Below are positions 45,553 through 56,547 of a stretch of DNA of 64,000 nt, piece by piece. The notes under the pieces were generated by a model. The model ran no database searches. It was not told the DNA's origin and saw only the letters and a program-made list of their open reading frames with translations. The stretch lies in NCBI GenBank assembly GCA_963513935.1, contig OY740768.1, positions 76,236,877-76,300,876 of the forward strand. The letters run 5' to 3'. Within the stretch, counting starts at the first letter, position 1, and each line of letters opens with the position of its first letter. This stretch comes from Aphrophora alni. Taxonomy: Eukaryota; Arthropoda; Insecta; Hemiptera; Aphrophoridae. Made by a program: the position numbers and the translations under genes.

Positions 45553-46987
45553 TGTGACAATGTGAAAAGTCAGATTTTAAAATAGACTCATTTAAAAGAC
45601 GCGGTTAAGCCAAAGAGATAATAAATTCAAATAATAATTTAAATTTAGTAACGTCATTAATAAAAGAAAAATGGATTTTCAAGACAACAGTATGAATTAT
45701 TATGTTTAATTTTAATGTAATTTAGTTTGTTTGTTATAAAATGTAAATTATTTGTATTTTACGGCAGTGCGGTAAAATGTGTGAACAGTAACCGGAAGGA
45801 ACGCTTTCGGAAGTAAGAATTTGCCTCATGGTAACAGCAGTCTAAGTCCAGCGTTAGGAGTGACAGGTTGTGTTCTAAAAAGTCGAAGTCCAGCGATTGA
45901 AGGGACAAGATGTGTTTTCTAAGAGTTGAGTTTACCGCTTAAAATGAACAGGTTGTGTTCTTAAAAGTCAAAATCCAGTGTTTGGAGAGATAAGATCGTA
46001 GAAAGAGTTTCTAGGTTCTGTTAGAACAATGTACATTTGATTTTTTATCTCAAATAGTGATCGAAAGTATTTAAAAATCCATATTTAGCGTGTTTCAATG
46101 ACAATAACGCGGGAACATAAAAGACAATGATTTATATACGCGAGTTATGAACATTCTCAACAACTTGAGAAAACAATTTCTGAACGAGGGAGAATCCACT
46201 GCGAGCCGTAGAACTTCAACTCGTAGGACATCAGTTTTCCATTCGGACACAGACAATGTTTTTTATTTAGATCGGCGTTGTGGTATAGACGCTATATATT
46301 ATCTGTTTGATTAATAACCTGTATTATGTTTTAAATTAATTTTTTGTAAATGTTTATCTATTTAAAGAAAATTTAGTAGATTATTACTAGAAGAGATACA
46401 AGTAAAAAATGAAACTTTTAAATAATGAAAATAGAATCTTTTTATTTTTCTTTTAGAGCTACAAAGTTACTAAAAAATTCATAGATTAAATTCCTGTTGC
46501 AACAATTTTATTTGTAGAAGCATTTTTGAAGATAAAATTAATTAATTTGAAAGAAAGAAATAAAGGAAATATAAATTCATAATTAGTTATTGAAACTAAA
46601 AGGATAACTAGTATTTATAATATGATTTTGTGGTTAATAATATTTGTAGGATGTTTCTTTGAATGTTTAATAAATGTTTTCTTTGTAACATTTCAGCCAA
46701 AGTGTTCTCATTAAAAAACCAAAATCCACTGTAAGTACACTGTGAAAAGAACTTACGACCCCAGAGATCTTATAAATAATTAAATTCATTCTTTTTTCTA
46801 AATTGGTATGCTAAAGCAAACCTGGCGCCCTATAGTCGAGCAAATTAACAAATTAATAACATTAAAAGTAACTTCAGCTAAATTTTTGAATTGTCACAAA
46901 TGTCGCTCAACGTGTGGCATTTTTGATGAACAAAAGTAACTATCATATTAATCTTAAATTCACCCAGCTAATTTTTGAATTATTACA
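45553..46987 (+). repeat. 5' LTR of the gag-only element
   Basis: 1435 bp, the same length as the 3' copy. A TATATATT box near 46287 and AATAAATG near 46670 are candidates for promoter and polyadenylation signal. The last ~165 bp include TGGCGCCCTATAGTCGAGC (46825-46843) and TGTCGCTCAACGTGTGGC (46901-46918), both resembling primer binding sites, which is unusual inside an LTR. Confidence 0.9.
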
Positions 46988-46989
46988 AA

Positions 46990-47008
46990 TGTCGCCTCAA
47001 CTGAGGGC
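46990..47008 (+). promoter_or_regulatory. Probable primer binding site of the gag-only element
   Basis: TGTCGCCTCAACTGAGGGC begins two bases after the 5' LTR. It is a diverged version of the tRNA-Lys-type site TGGCGCCCAACGTGGGGC (known from gypsy). Position is right, but the match is imperfect. Confidence 0.45.
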
Positions 47009-47261
47009 TTTTTAGTCGAAAATACAGTGTTTTTGGTAATGAGAACACTTAAAATCAAGGTAAGGACTATATCATTAATAATAAGAAAGATTCTCTTAAA
47101 AATTTGTGTTGTTTAAGTAATAGATTCTGTTGTGTTAAGTAAAATAAATTTAAATGGATACAGTAATAATAATCGTTAATAATAGTGAACAGGTTAGGAT
47201 GATGATTTTGATAACTAAAATTTAAATTTAAAACTAAAGACTAATAATAATAATAATTAAA

Positions 47262-48620
47262 ATGGAGGATACTAATAATAATAATCTAAAGGATGAACAG
47301 GTTAGGATAATTGAACAGGTTAGGATAGATAAGAATGGGGAAAATAATGATCAGAATAAGAAAATGGAGAGTATGTTTGAGCAATTGATGAATAAATTTG
47401 ATCAGAAATTTGAACAAAGTAGCTTAGAAACAAAACAGAATAATCTAGAACTTAAACGAGATAATGACAAAAAATTTGAGTGTATAAGTAATGATATTAA
47501 ACAAAGTAGATTAGAAACAAATAATAAAATTGAACAGAATAATCTAGAATTTAGGCAAGATTTGAGTAATAAGTTTGAGGAATTTAACGCCAAATTTGAA
47601 CAGAATAATGTTAAGCTAGATAATTTGGACAAAAAGCTAGATCAGATCAAACTAGAATTAAAACCAAATTATGTCAAATTAGAACAGAATCCTAAAATGG
47701 AAATTAATGTAATGGAAACTAATAATAAAGTAGAATTTGAATTAAGCTATTGTGAGAAAAAAGTAGAATTTGAACAGATTAATAGTGTAGAAGGTGTTTT
47801 GGTAGAAAAAATTAATAATTTAGATAACAATTTAAATCAAGCAATAGCTGAAATTGAAATTAACAGTTTTAATGAAACAAAAGAGATGTCAGATGATTTA
47901 ATAATAATAGAAGACGATTGTGTGAATGATTGTGTTCAAGAAATTTCTAAAATAATGAATAATGGGTTAGGTAACAAGGTAAATCTAGAAATAACAAGTA
48001 ATGTTGAAGTGAATAAGTTTGGTGGGGTTGGAATAGGTATGAGTAATTTAAAAAACAAGATAAAAACAAATAATATTACGATAAAGGAATCAGCTGTTTA
48101 TTTTAAAAAGCAAGTGTGTCATAAGAATGTAGAGTTTAAAAATTATGTAATGACAAAATTTAAGAGTATCTTTCAAATTCAAGATCAGATAATTAAAAGT
48201 TTTTGTGAAAAGAGTAGCTTAGAAAATAAATATGAAAACGTATGTATTAAAGAAGTATTTGTGATGATGTATAAGAATGGTGGGGTTAGAATTCCTGAAC
48301 TAACAGATGTTGAAATTAGGTCAGTAGATTCTAAGTTGTTTGAGAGAAGAAGGGGTGATGATATGTCTGTAAGGGAGAAAGAGAAAGGTATTTTGTCAAT
48401 ACTCCGAGACAATAACAAAGGGCGATCTTTTGTTAGGAAAGGGTCTGTTGTGATGACTATGGTAGACAAACTGTCCATGTGGACAGAAGTATTTAACGTT
48501 GTAATTAAGTTAAGAGAGCAGGCTATATTTTACAAAATGTTTCACCAATCGGGGAACCATCGAAAAAAAAGATGGATAATTTATAATTGTTGTAATCAAT
48601 TGAATATTTGGAATGACTAA
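47262..48620 (+). CDS. Coiled-coil Gag-like protein of the gag-only LTR element
   Basis: The frame of 452 residues starts at an ATG after a ~270-bp leader. Residues ~30-150 form a long, repetitive coiled coil with recurrent FEQNNLE / KFEQ / NKIEQNNLEF units. The C-terminal third is basic (FERRRGDDMSVREKEKG, HRKKRW) and may bind RNA. There is no CCHC zinc knuckle and no protease motif. The location, being the only frame between LTRs, and the coiled-coil-plus-basic layout suggest Gag, but I see no direct homologue. Cytosine is scarce on the coding strand. The uninterrupted frame in a young element suggests that it is under selection. Confidence 0.6.
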   Translation: MEDTNNNNLKDEQVRIIEQVRIDKNGENNDQNKKMESMFEQLMNKFDQKFEQSSLETKQNNLELKRDNDKKFECISNDIKQSRLETNNKIEQNNLEFRQDLSNKFEEFNAKFEQNNVKLDNLDKKLDQIKLELKPNYVKLEQNPKMEINVMETNNKVEFELSYCEKKVEFEQINSVEGVLVEKINNLDNNLNQAIAEIEINSFNETKEMSDDLIIIEDDCVNDCVQEISKIMNNGLGNKVNLEITSNVEVNKFGGVGIGMSNLKNKIKTNNITIKESAVYFKKQVCHKNVEFKNYVMTKFKSIFQIQDQIIKSFCEKSSLENKYENVCIKEVFVMMYKNGGVRIPELTDVEIRSVDSKLFERRRGDDMSVREKEKGILSILRDNNKGRSFVRKGSVVMTMVDKLSMWTEVFNVVIKLREQAIFYKMFHQSGNHRKKRWIIYNCCNQLNIWND

Positions 48621-51600
48621 TAATAATGTAAAGACATTTTTATAAACACACGGACTTGATTTTGAAGAATAATTAATAAAAAGTAGTTAAGATTCTGTTA
48701 ATAAGTAGTTTTAAAATTGAATAATGTATTGTCTATAGTTTGAAATAACAATAGTATGAGTATTAATAAATAATAATATAAGCCAAGCTAATATGATTAA
48801 GAGTTTAGTTTTAGAAAACGTTTAGGTATTTGCTAAGTGAAAGACGCTAGGTTTATATCAGTAGATAACTCTGAATGTTGTTTATTCCAAAATAAATAAT
48901 TATGAAACGTGACATAGATAAGATAGTTAGTTCGAAGCAAGGATTTAGTGTAGTGTTGAAGAAATAATATTCAATATTAAGTAGGTGGATTCAATATAAA
49001 ATATTCAATGAAATGTGACGAGAGTTGAGATTCATCTATAGACCATATTGGAACCAAAAGGTTCACTTCTTATCAGTAGTAAACAGATAAAGAATTGCGT
49101 CTCTATATACAAAGGGGACTTGTTTATGCTTAAACCAGGCCTAGAATTCCTTTGCATGACATTGAGACGAGATACAGCGTGTGACAGAATTATTGTTCTG
49201 AAAATGAAAAACTTTTGACGTATAATCGAAAATTAACTTGCGTTTTCAAATGAAAAATTACTTAAATAAAGGATAATTGGCTTTAAATAAAGTAAACAAG
49301 AAGAAAAGTAGATTACTTAAATAACTTTAATAGTATTGAAGGTAAAATTTTTGAGTAAAGAATTTAGAATAAATTTTAAAAAATAAAATTTTCTTTTTGA
49401 ATTTGAATAATAACATCTAGAAAGGATTACATAAACAGAAAATCGACGATGCTAGTAATAAGCTTGGTAAAAATAAACATTATTTCAACTTCGGATGATA
49501 CGATTTGAATGAAATTTTTTATGAATTTTAAAATTTTCTTCGTGTAGATGCATTTAAGGAGTACATGAACATTTTGGGAGGATGGCAGGGTAACGGTAGT
49601 CGAAAACATGTCTTATTCTTAGAAATAAGGCATGTAGACAGCATTAAAGGTGTATTGTGGTTGTAAGGTTGTGAGGTGGGCTTTATTCTGAACTGAGTAG
49701 GAATTTAGCATTTCAACCTTCTCACATCTGAAGATCATAATGCAGACTTCAATGTAAGTGTCTAAAGTTGTAATCAGAAGGATACAAAGTGTAATTAAGT
49801 CGACAAGAAGTGTCGTGGATATTGGAGATAATAGGAGAAAATACAAGGGACTACTAAATAATTAAAATTTGGATAAAAAAGTAAATTTTGGAAAGTGATG
49901 AGTTAAAATTTGTAAAAGTTTTGAAATTAAAATGTTTTAAGTAAAATTGAAAATTTTTTTGATGAGATGATGGAGATTTTGTAACAACGGTTAAGACAAT
50001 AATAATTTGATATAATATTACATAGAATTTCCATGTAATGATACTTTAGACAGATGATAGAAGAAAGATAAAGTGTAGTGTATACAGAACTGATCAATCT
50101 GTATATATACAAAATAAAACCGGACGTGACATTATTAGGGAGTAATTTAGTAAGAAAGATAGTAATTTTTAAATATATATAATAGATTAAGAGTAATAAT
50201 GCTTGGCTTATATGTAGAAAGTATTTGATATTTGTTTACAAAAGTTAAGAATAATAAAATAAGTAATTATATGCAAAATATTGTTAGATTTAAATAATTT
50301 GAGATTTGAAAGGTGACTTGTAAAGGAATTGAGTGGTTTTCAAGAGGCATTGCTAAGATGATGATAATATTGAAGTTTTTTGTTTTTTTTATAATGAAAT
50401 GGTAATAAAATGAATAATAGAGTTAAAAATGTTAACGTTTTTGTTTTTTAAGGAAGGAGATATAATTAATAAATAATATAATATGAAGAGAATCTATGTG
50501 AGTTTTGCCAAGACAGATAATAATTAAGTTTTTTAAGTTTGTGATGTTAAATAATGAATAAAGGAGGTTAAGTTTTTGTTTTTTTTAAAGGAAGGAGTAA
50601 TAAATAATATAATATGAAGAGATTTTGATGAAATTTATAAATAAAATAAAAGAATTAACGATTTTTAATAAACAATAATTGAATTTGAAATAATAGATGA
50701 TTGTGAGAAGTTATTTGATAAAGGTGTCTAAAGATTTTGATGAAATACGGTGTTAGCTGGGAAACAATGTAAAATTTATTATTTTTTGAAGTTTTTATAT
50801 ACAAGTAATAGATGATTAAGAAGATTTTAATAAGAAGTAGTTTAAATGAGAGATTTTTGAGTTTTATATGAAGATGATGACTTTACAGAATTGTTGAGTA
50901 AAGTGGTATTTAAAATGAAGTTGTTCTGTTAAGAAACTTTTATAAAGAAGGTAGTTAGGTTGCATTAATGGTAATTTTTTAGTTTTTAAGAGGTTTTTTT
51001 TTTGAACTGCGATGAAATAAAGGAAATATACGACAATTTTAATGAAATAAAGGAAATATGCGACGATGTTAATGAAATAAAGGGAGATTTGAGGAATTCT
51101 ACGAAATACGGCGATTATTATGATTTTTAAAGGAAGCTACGTTGAAATAAAGAGATTATTTATACAAATATGTAGGTAACCCGCGAGGTCTGCATAAATA
51201 GATGATGAAGAGTTTTTTGGGGATTAATGCAACTTGAATTATTAAAATATGAAAGATAAGATGGAAATAATTTTAAGATAAGGTACTAAAAGATGATACA
51301 ATTGTAAAGAGGTAATTTTGAAATAGATAAGATGAGTTTATAAGTGAATTTTTTTGGTAATAATGATGTTATATTTTTTTGAATTTTAGTTGAAGAGAGG
51401 AGTTTTTGGTAATTGTAAAATCAGTAGTTAACATGTTGTCCCAGCGAGACAAAGAGTAATTAAGATTTTAAGTAAGAATAAATAGTTATTGGATTTAAAC
51501 TAAAATGAATAATAATATAAGATGATAATTGAAAAGTTTTAAGGTGAATTGAAGTAATTTTGAATAATAAGTAGATAATTTTGTAATAATGTTAATTAAA

Positions 51601-52155
51601 AATGAGAGGTTTTAAAATTTTTATTGTATTAAGTTGAAGGAATTATTCAGATGAATATCTAGAGTCAAAGGTAGATTTTCAAAGGATGTAGAAATGTCGT
51701 CTTGGCAAAGAGGATGAGACGAGAAAAAGTATATAGACGGCTGTCTGGGAGATAAGCTTTGAGTGACGAAATCCTGTCAACAAAAAAATGTTGATGGAAA
51801 GTTTCAGCCAACAAGGTTGGAAAGGAAACTGATGATGGGTTTTATTGTATAAATAGAGATAAGACTTAGCACTAATTGATTCGTATAATATTTTTTTTTG
51901 CAATGAGTTAATATAACGCTAACAAATTAAAATAATGAAATAGGATTTTAGCAAATAGATTTTTTAGTTTTTATAAGAAAAGAGAATCTTTCTTAAATTA
52001 AGTATACTAGGGATACTTATTTTCTTTCATGAGGTCCTTAGCTTCTGAAATGAAATGTCTTGAACATCCATTAATATTTTTTTCGATTTGAAATATATAT
52101 ATATAAAAGCTTTGTATTCCAATACCTGTATTGAAATACAAACCTTGTGGGGTTT
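48621..52155 (+). other. Cytosine-poor non-coding interior of the gag-only element
   Basis: 3.5 kb with no gene. In 50401-51000 I count 17 C in 600 bases, while G is near 18%. Local tandem copies occur, e.g. GAAATAAAGGAAATATRCGAC at 51012-51075 (33-bp period) and GGAAGGAG...AATATGAAGAGA at 50452-50491 and 50590-50621. A G-rich run (GTGGGG) lies just before the 3' LTR and may act as the polypurine tract. The stretch may be a structural spacer needed for packaging size. Confidence 0.7.
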
Positions 52156-53590
52156 TGTGACAATGTGAAAAGTCAGATTTTAAAATAGACTCATTTAAAA
52201 GACGCGGTTAAGCCAAAGAGATAATAAATTCAAATAATAATTTAAATTTAGTAACGTCATTAATAAAAGAAAAATGGATTTTCAAGACAACAGTATGAAT
52301 TATTATGTTTAATTTTAATGTAATTTAGTTTGTTTGTTATAAAATGTAAATTATTTGTATTTTACGGCAGTGCGGTAAAATGTGTGAACAGTAACCGGAA
52401 GGAACGCTTTCGGAAGTAAGAATTTGCCTCATGGTAACAGCAGTCTAAGTCCAGCGTTAGGAGTGACAGGTTGTGTTCTAAAAAGTCGAAGTCCAGCGAT
52501 TGAAGGGACAAGATGTGTTTTCTAAGAGTTGAGTTTACCGCTTAAAATGAACAGGTTGTGTTCTTAAAAGTCAAAATCCAGTGTTTGGAGAGATAAGATC
52601 GTAGAAAGAGTTTCTAGGTTCTGTTAGAACAATGTACATTTGATTTTTTATCTCAAATAGTGATCGAAAGTATTTAAAAATCCATATTTAGCGTGTTTCA
52701 ATGACAATAACGCGGGAACATAAAAGACAATGATTTATATACGCGAGTTATGAACATTCTCAACAACTTGAGAAAACAATTTCTGAACGAGGGAGAATCC
52801 ACTGCGAGCCGTAGAACTTCAACTCGTAGGACATCAGTTTTCCATTCGGACACAGACAATGTTTTTTATTTAGATCGGCGTTGTGGTATAGACGCTATAT
52901 ATTATCTGTTTGATTAATAACCTGTATTATGTTTTAAATTAATTTTTTGTAAATGTTTATCTATTTAAAGAAAATTTAGTAGATTATTACTAGAAGAGAT
53001 ACAAGTAAAAAATGAAACTTTTAAATAATGAAAATAGAATCTTTTTATTTTTCTTTTAGAGCTACAAAGTTACTAAAAAATTCATAGATTAAATTCCTGT
53101 TGCAACAATTTTATTTGTAGAAGCATTTTTGAAGATAAAATTAATTAATTTGAAAGAAAGAAATAAAGGAAATATAAATTCATAATTAGTTATTGAAACT
53201 AAAAGGATAACTAGTATTTATAATATGATTTTGTGGTTAATAATATTTGTAGGATGTTTCTTTGAATGTTTAATAAATGTTTTCTTTGTAACATTTCAGC
53301 CAAAGTGTTCTCATTAAAAAACCAAAATCCACTGTAAGTACACTGTGAAAAGAACTTACGACCCCAGAGATCTTATAAATAATTAAATTCATTCTTTTTT
53401 CTAAATTGGTATGCTAAAGCAAACCTGGCGCCCTATAGTCGAGCAAATTAACAAATTAATAACATTAAAAGTAACTTCAGCTAAATTTTTGAATTGTCAC
53501 AAATGTCGCTCAACGTGTGGCATTTTTGATGAACAAAAGTAACTATCATATTAATCTTAAATTCACCCAGCTAATTTTTGAATTATTACA
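52156..53590 (+). repeat. 3' LTR of the gag-only element
   Basis: 1435 bp; no difference from 45553-46987 was found on reading both copies. It is followed by the AATA target duplication. Confidence 0.92.
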
Positions 53591-54898
53591 AATATTTGGT
53601 AAAAACAAAATCAATTTATACAATTTTTATGAGACAGAGAGGAAATTTCCGAAGAAAGTAAGGCCCAATTTGACATAACCTAGAACTTTGTACTAGGTAA
53701 ATCTGAAACAAAATCACTGAAAACCTAAAATTAGCTCAAATAAATAAACTCTATAAACAAACCAAACATATAATAAGTTGTATAAACAAATTATAATAGA
53801 GAAATCACTCTTACATAACAAATAAGTTCACACAAACAGAAATAAATTGAGCCACACTTGAAACAGGTTTAATACACACTGAATGAATGCAATTTGACAC
53901 TTGAGACAAGATGCAAAACTTGTCAATACAAAAAGATTTCCAGTTATAAGCTTGCCTAAAAATAGGCCTATAACATGTTGCTTTGTATTATTTATGTAGA
54001 AATGAATGTCGTCTTTTCAATGGAATAAAACAGCTGATCAAAATATGAAAGTGTATCTTAGTTTTTCACAATTCGCTAAAGACAGGACATTTCAAACTGC
54101 TACGGTTATTTTTGGTCATGACTTCGTAGAATGTATATATCTAAAAAACCATCATAGATATACAAATTTACGAATATGTAGTTCAAAAGAGGATGAAAAA
54201 ATCTATGAAATGTTGTCAACTTGTAGTATTTCACTGAGTATTAATATTTAGAAAAAATATATAATGATATTTCCTTGTATAATCAGTTGCTGTACATGGC
54301 TCTCTCTAACGGGAAAATAGAGCAACTTCATCGAATTTTTATAATTTCTAGTTTTGCTTTTGCCACAATCTGTTGAATGAATATGAAAACTTTAAAGATA
54401 ACAATTTTAACAATATATTGTTTATTACGATAGCATGTGTTTTACAAGGCTAAACATTAATTTGAAAACAAGTGATATTTTAGATGAATAAAACGTACAA
54501 AATTCTTGATTTGGATTTAATTTTATAGATCCAAAACTATTACAGTTTGAATAATTTGGAAGACACAGAAAGAAGAAATAAAATAGTATTACTCTAAAGT
54601 TGTTAGACAGTTATATCTTGTGAAAATTAGATGTCATAATTTGAATTTTGATTTGCCGCGAAACTTGGTCGTGCGTAATACACAAATTCTACCAATTTAT
54701 TAAATATAATTGTTAACTTTTATGAACTTTTTGTTGTATGTATATGAATCTATGGAATATTAGTTTTAAAACGTTATACAAATTATTGTGATACTATAAG
54801 TTTGAATAGGGTAAATGTTGAATGAAAAAAAAGTGATTTTCAGTCGCTTAGCACAAGTTTATCTGCTCGCTGCAAGCAGCACAAAGTTGGAGGGTTAA

Positions 54899-55757
54899 AT
54901 AAAAATATTGTAATTTGACAGATTAAGCTTATTAATTTTCTTTTAAATATTTTTTAAGTAGATATTAATTAATTATAAATATATTAAATTTACATTTATA
55001 TTTTTAGTTTAGTGTCTGAGGGGACTCTGGAAAATCTTGGAAGAATCATTTTTTATATTATCCGGAAGTTATGTAAAACAGTCTCAAAAATATAATCTTT
55101 AGAAAGTTAATATTTCTAAAACTTTGAATGTTGCCCTGCAGGATTCCTTTTATTTGATTTATTATTTTTTAATCATAAGACCCTTATATTTCTCCATTTG
55201 AAGGGTCACCTAACATGGTCACTCCATAATACAACATAAGAAGTGTTTATCTAGTGTAGTAGTGTTTAAGGTTTTTTTTAGTACAAGAATTCTAGAGCAA
55301 ATTTTGATACACAGCAACTATATTTCTGAAATTTACACCACCAGGATTTAAATTATTGGATTTATTGTTTCTCTATACAACCATCTTTGTTTTTTATATA
55401 GAACAATTATTACAACATATTTCTTGTCAAAATGCATGTCCATAATCATCAGCATTTTTCAAATGTTTTACATGTTAAACACAAAAATATATCTATAAAT
55501 TTTAACTTTTTGATAACAAAGTTAATTTTAAATTTCAGTTTCTTCTTATTTTGAGACACCGAACACAAATTTATTACTAACCTTTGTCTAATTTAAACTA
55601 GGAAAAATATTTGATTATGTATAGAATGATGCTACAGAATACTTACTGTGTACAAGACAGTAAGTAATCTGATAGGTGTCTGTATAAGTATGTTATATAT
55701 AAAGAAATAATTTACACATCTTAAAACCAGTTTTGTTTTGATATATTTTTTTTTCAG
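54899..55757. other. Intron 3' part before codanin exon at 55758
   Basis: AT-rich DNA. 55130-55400 may be a scrap of a LINE 3' end, without firm support. The last bases ATATTTTTTTTTCAG form a strong acceptor. Confidence 0.4.
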
Positions 55758-56172
55758 ATCCGGCCTCCTCTTGATGTAGTAGTTCACTTGCAGAAGTCTA
55801 TAAATCAAAAAAGATTAATAAAAACAGTACCTTGGGTTATTGAGTATCTGGGAATGATGGATTGTGTATCGCCATTCTTACCCTGTTATCGTCCTGTTTT
55901 ACAAACCTTGATTGAAATGTACCGTGCTCTAAGCCCCTATTATTTTTTTAATACGAACATGATAACAAAAAATAAAAATGAAGAAATTTATAATGAAACA
56001 GATATAAATATTGATATAATAGATGCCAACCATGGAAATAAAGAACGAATTTCCTCTTCTACTGCCTTACTACTTAGGTTATGTTTAGGCTGGCTGTTTG
56101 ATTCATCCTTCTTTCCTGAATCATTATTCTTCTCACTAGCTGAAACTTCAGGCACTATTCTACAGTTCCAGA
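55758..56172 (+). CDS. CDAN1: Codanin-1, exon with the TVPWVIEYL motif
   Basis: The exon is 415 nt, acceptor TTTTTTTTTCAG, donor A|GTAAGA; phase 0 in, phase 1 out. It starts IRPPLDVVVHLQKSI, matching human 'PPvLDVrtLLQrg', continues with LIKTVPWVIEYLGMMDCVSP, matching 'VLTVPWLVEFLSFADHVVP', and has LLRLCLGWLFDSSFFPESLF, matching 'LLLAVLGWLFqiPtVPEDLFF'. These helices belong to the conserved central region. A 40-residue Asn/Asp-rich insert between the last two has no human counterpart. The exon joins NQ-N at its left and GEE at its right in frame. Confidence 0.95.
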
Positions 56173-56480
56173 GTAAGAATTTATATTTATCAATATAACT
56201 TGGAAATTAAAAAATTAATTTTGATTTAATTGTGAGACCTTTATTTTATAATATTTTAAAACCATGAACAGTTATATACTGTAGTAATTACCCTAATAAT
56301 AGGTAATTTCTGTTATTTCACTTTGTCTCTACATTAACATACCGATGCTGGTACCACTTTTGTGGTTCTTTTTTATATCAATAATTACTATTTATTATAT
56401 TTAGTATTTTAGTAGTTTTTAGCTATAATTAAGTAAATTATTTCTATGGATAATTTTTGTAGTATATATAATTGTTACAA

Positions 56481-56547
<67 letters not shown>

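Larger units (their letters stand above)
45553..53590 (+). mobile_element. Young gag-only LTR retroelement (8.0 kb)
   Basis: Two 1435-bp LTRs (45553-46987 and 52156-53590) look identical by eye, start TGTGAC, end TTACA, and are flanked by AATA (45549-45552 and 53591-53594). The 5.2-kb interior has one gene-sized frame (47262-48620) and no reverse transcriptase, protease or integrase. It must have been copied by another element's enzymes, as with large retrotransposon derivatives. The insertion is very recent and may be polymorphic. It lies in sense orientation in a codanin intron, so its transcription start and polyadenylation signals could affect that gene. Confidence 0.9.
44933..54894 (+). 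mobile_element. TTAA-flanked non-autonomous element, copy B (split by an LTR element)
   Basis: Perfect TTAA flanks (44929-44932 and 54895-54898) and inverted ends CCCTCCAACT / AGTTGGAGGG mark the limits. The element proper is 44933-45548 plus 53595-54894 (about 1.9 kb); the rest is a later LTR-element insertion with its AATA duplication. 44933-45548 carries two diverged ~330-bp units (near 45025 and 45355) like those of copy A, and 53595-54890 matches the second half of copy A. It has no transposase gene. It is better preserved at its ends than copy A. Confidence 0.75.

Noticed and set aside
47402..47632. Antisense open frame of 76 codons over the coiled-coil gene
   Set aside because: It is the mirror of a lysine/asparagine/glutamate-rich coding stretch, giving Leu/Ser-rich translation with no family resemblance.
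48185..48478. Second antisense open frame (97 codons) over the Gag-like gene
   Set aside because: Explained by the codon composition of the sense frame; serine/isoleucine-rich, no motif.
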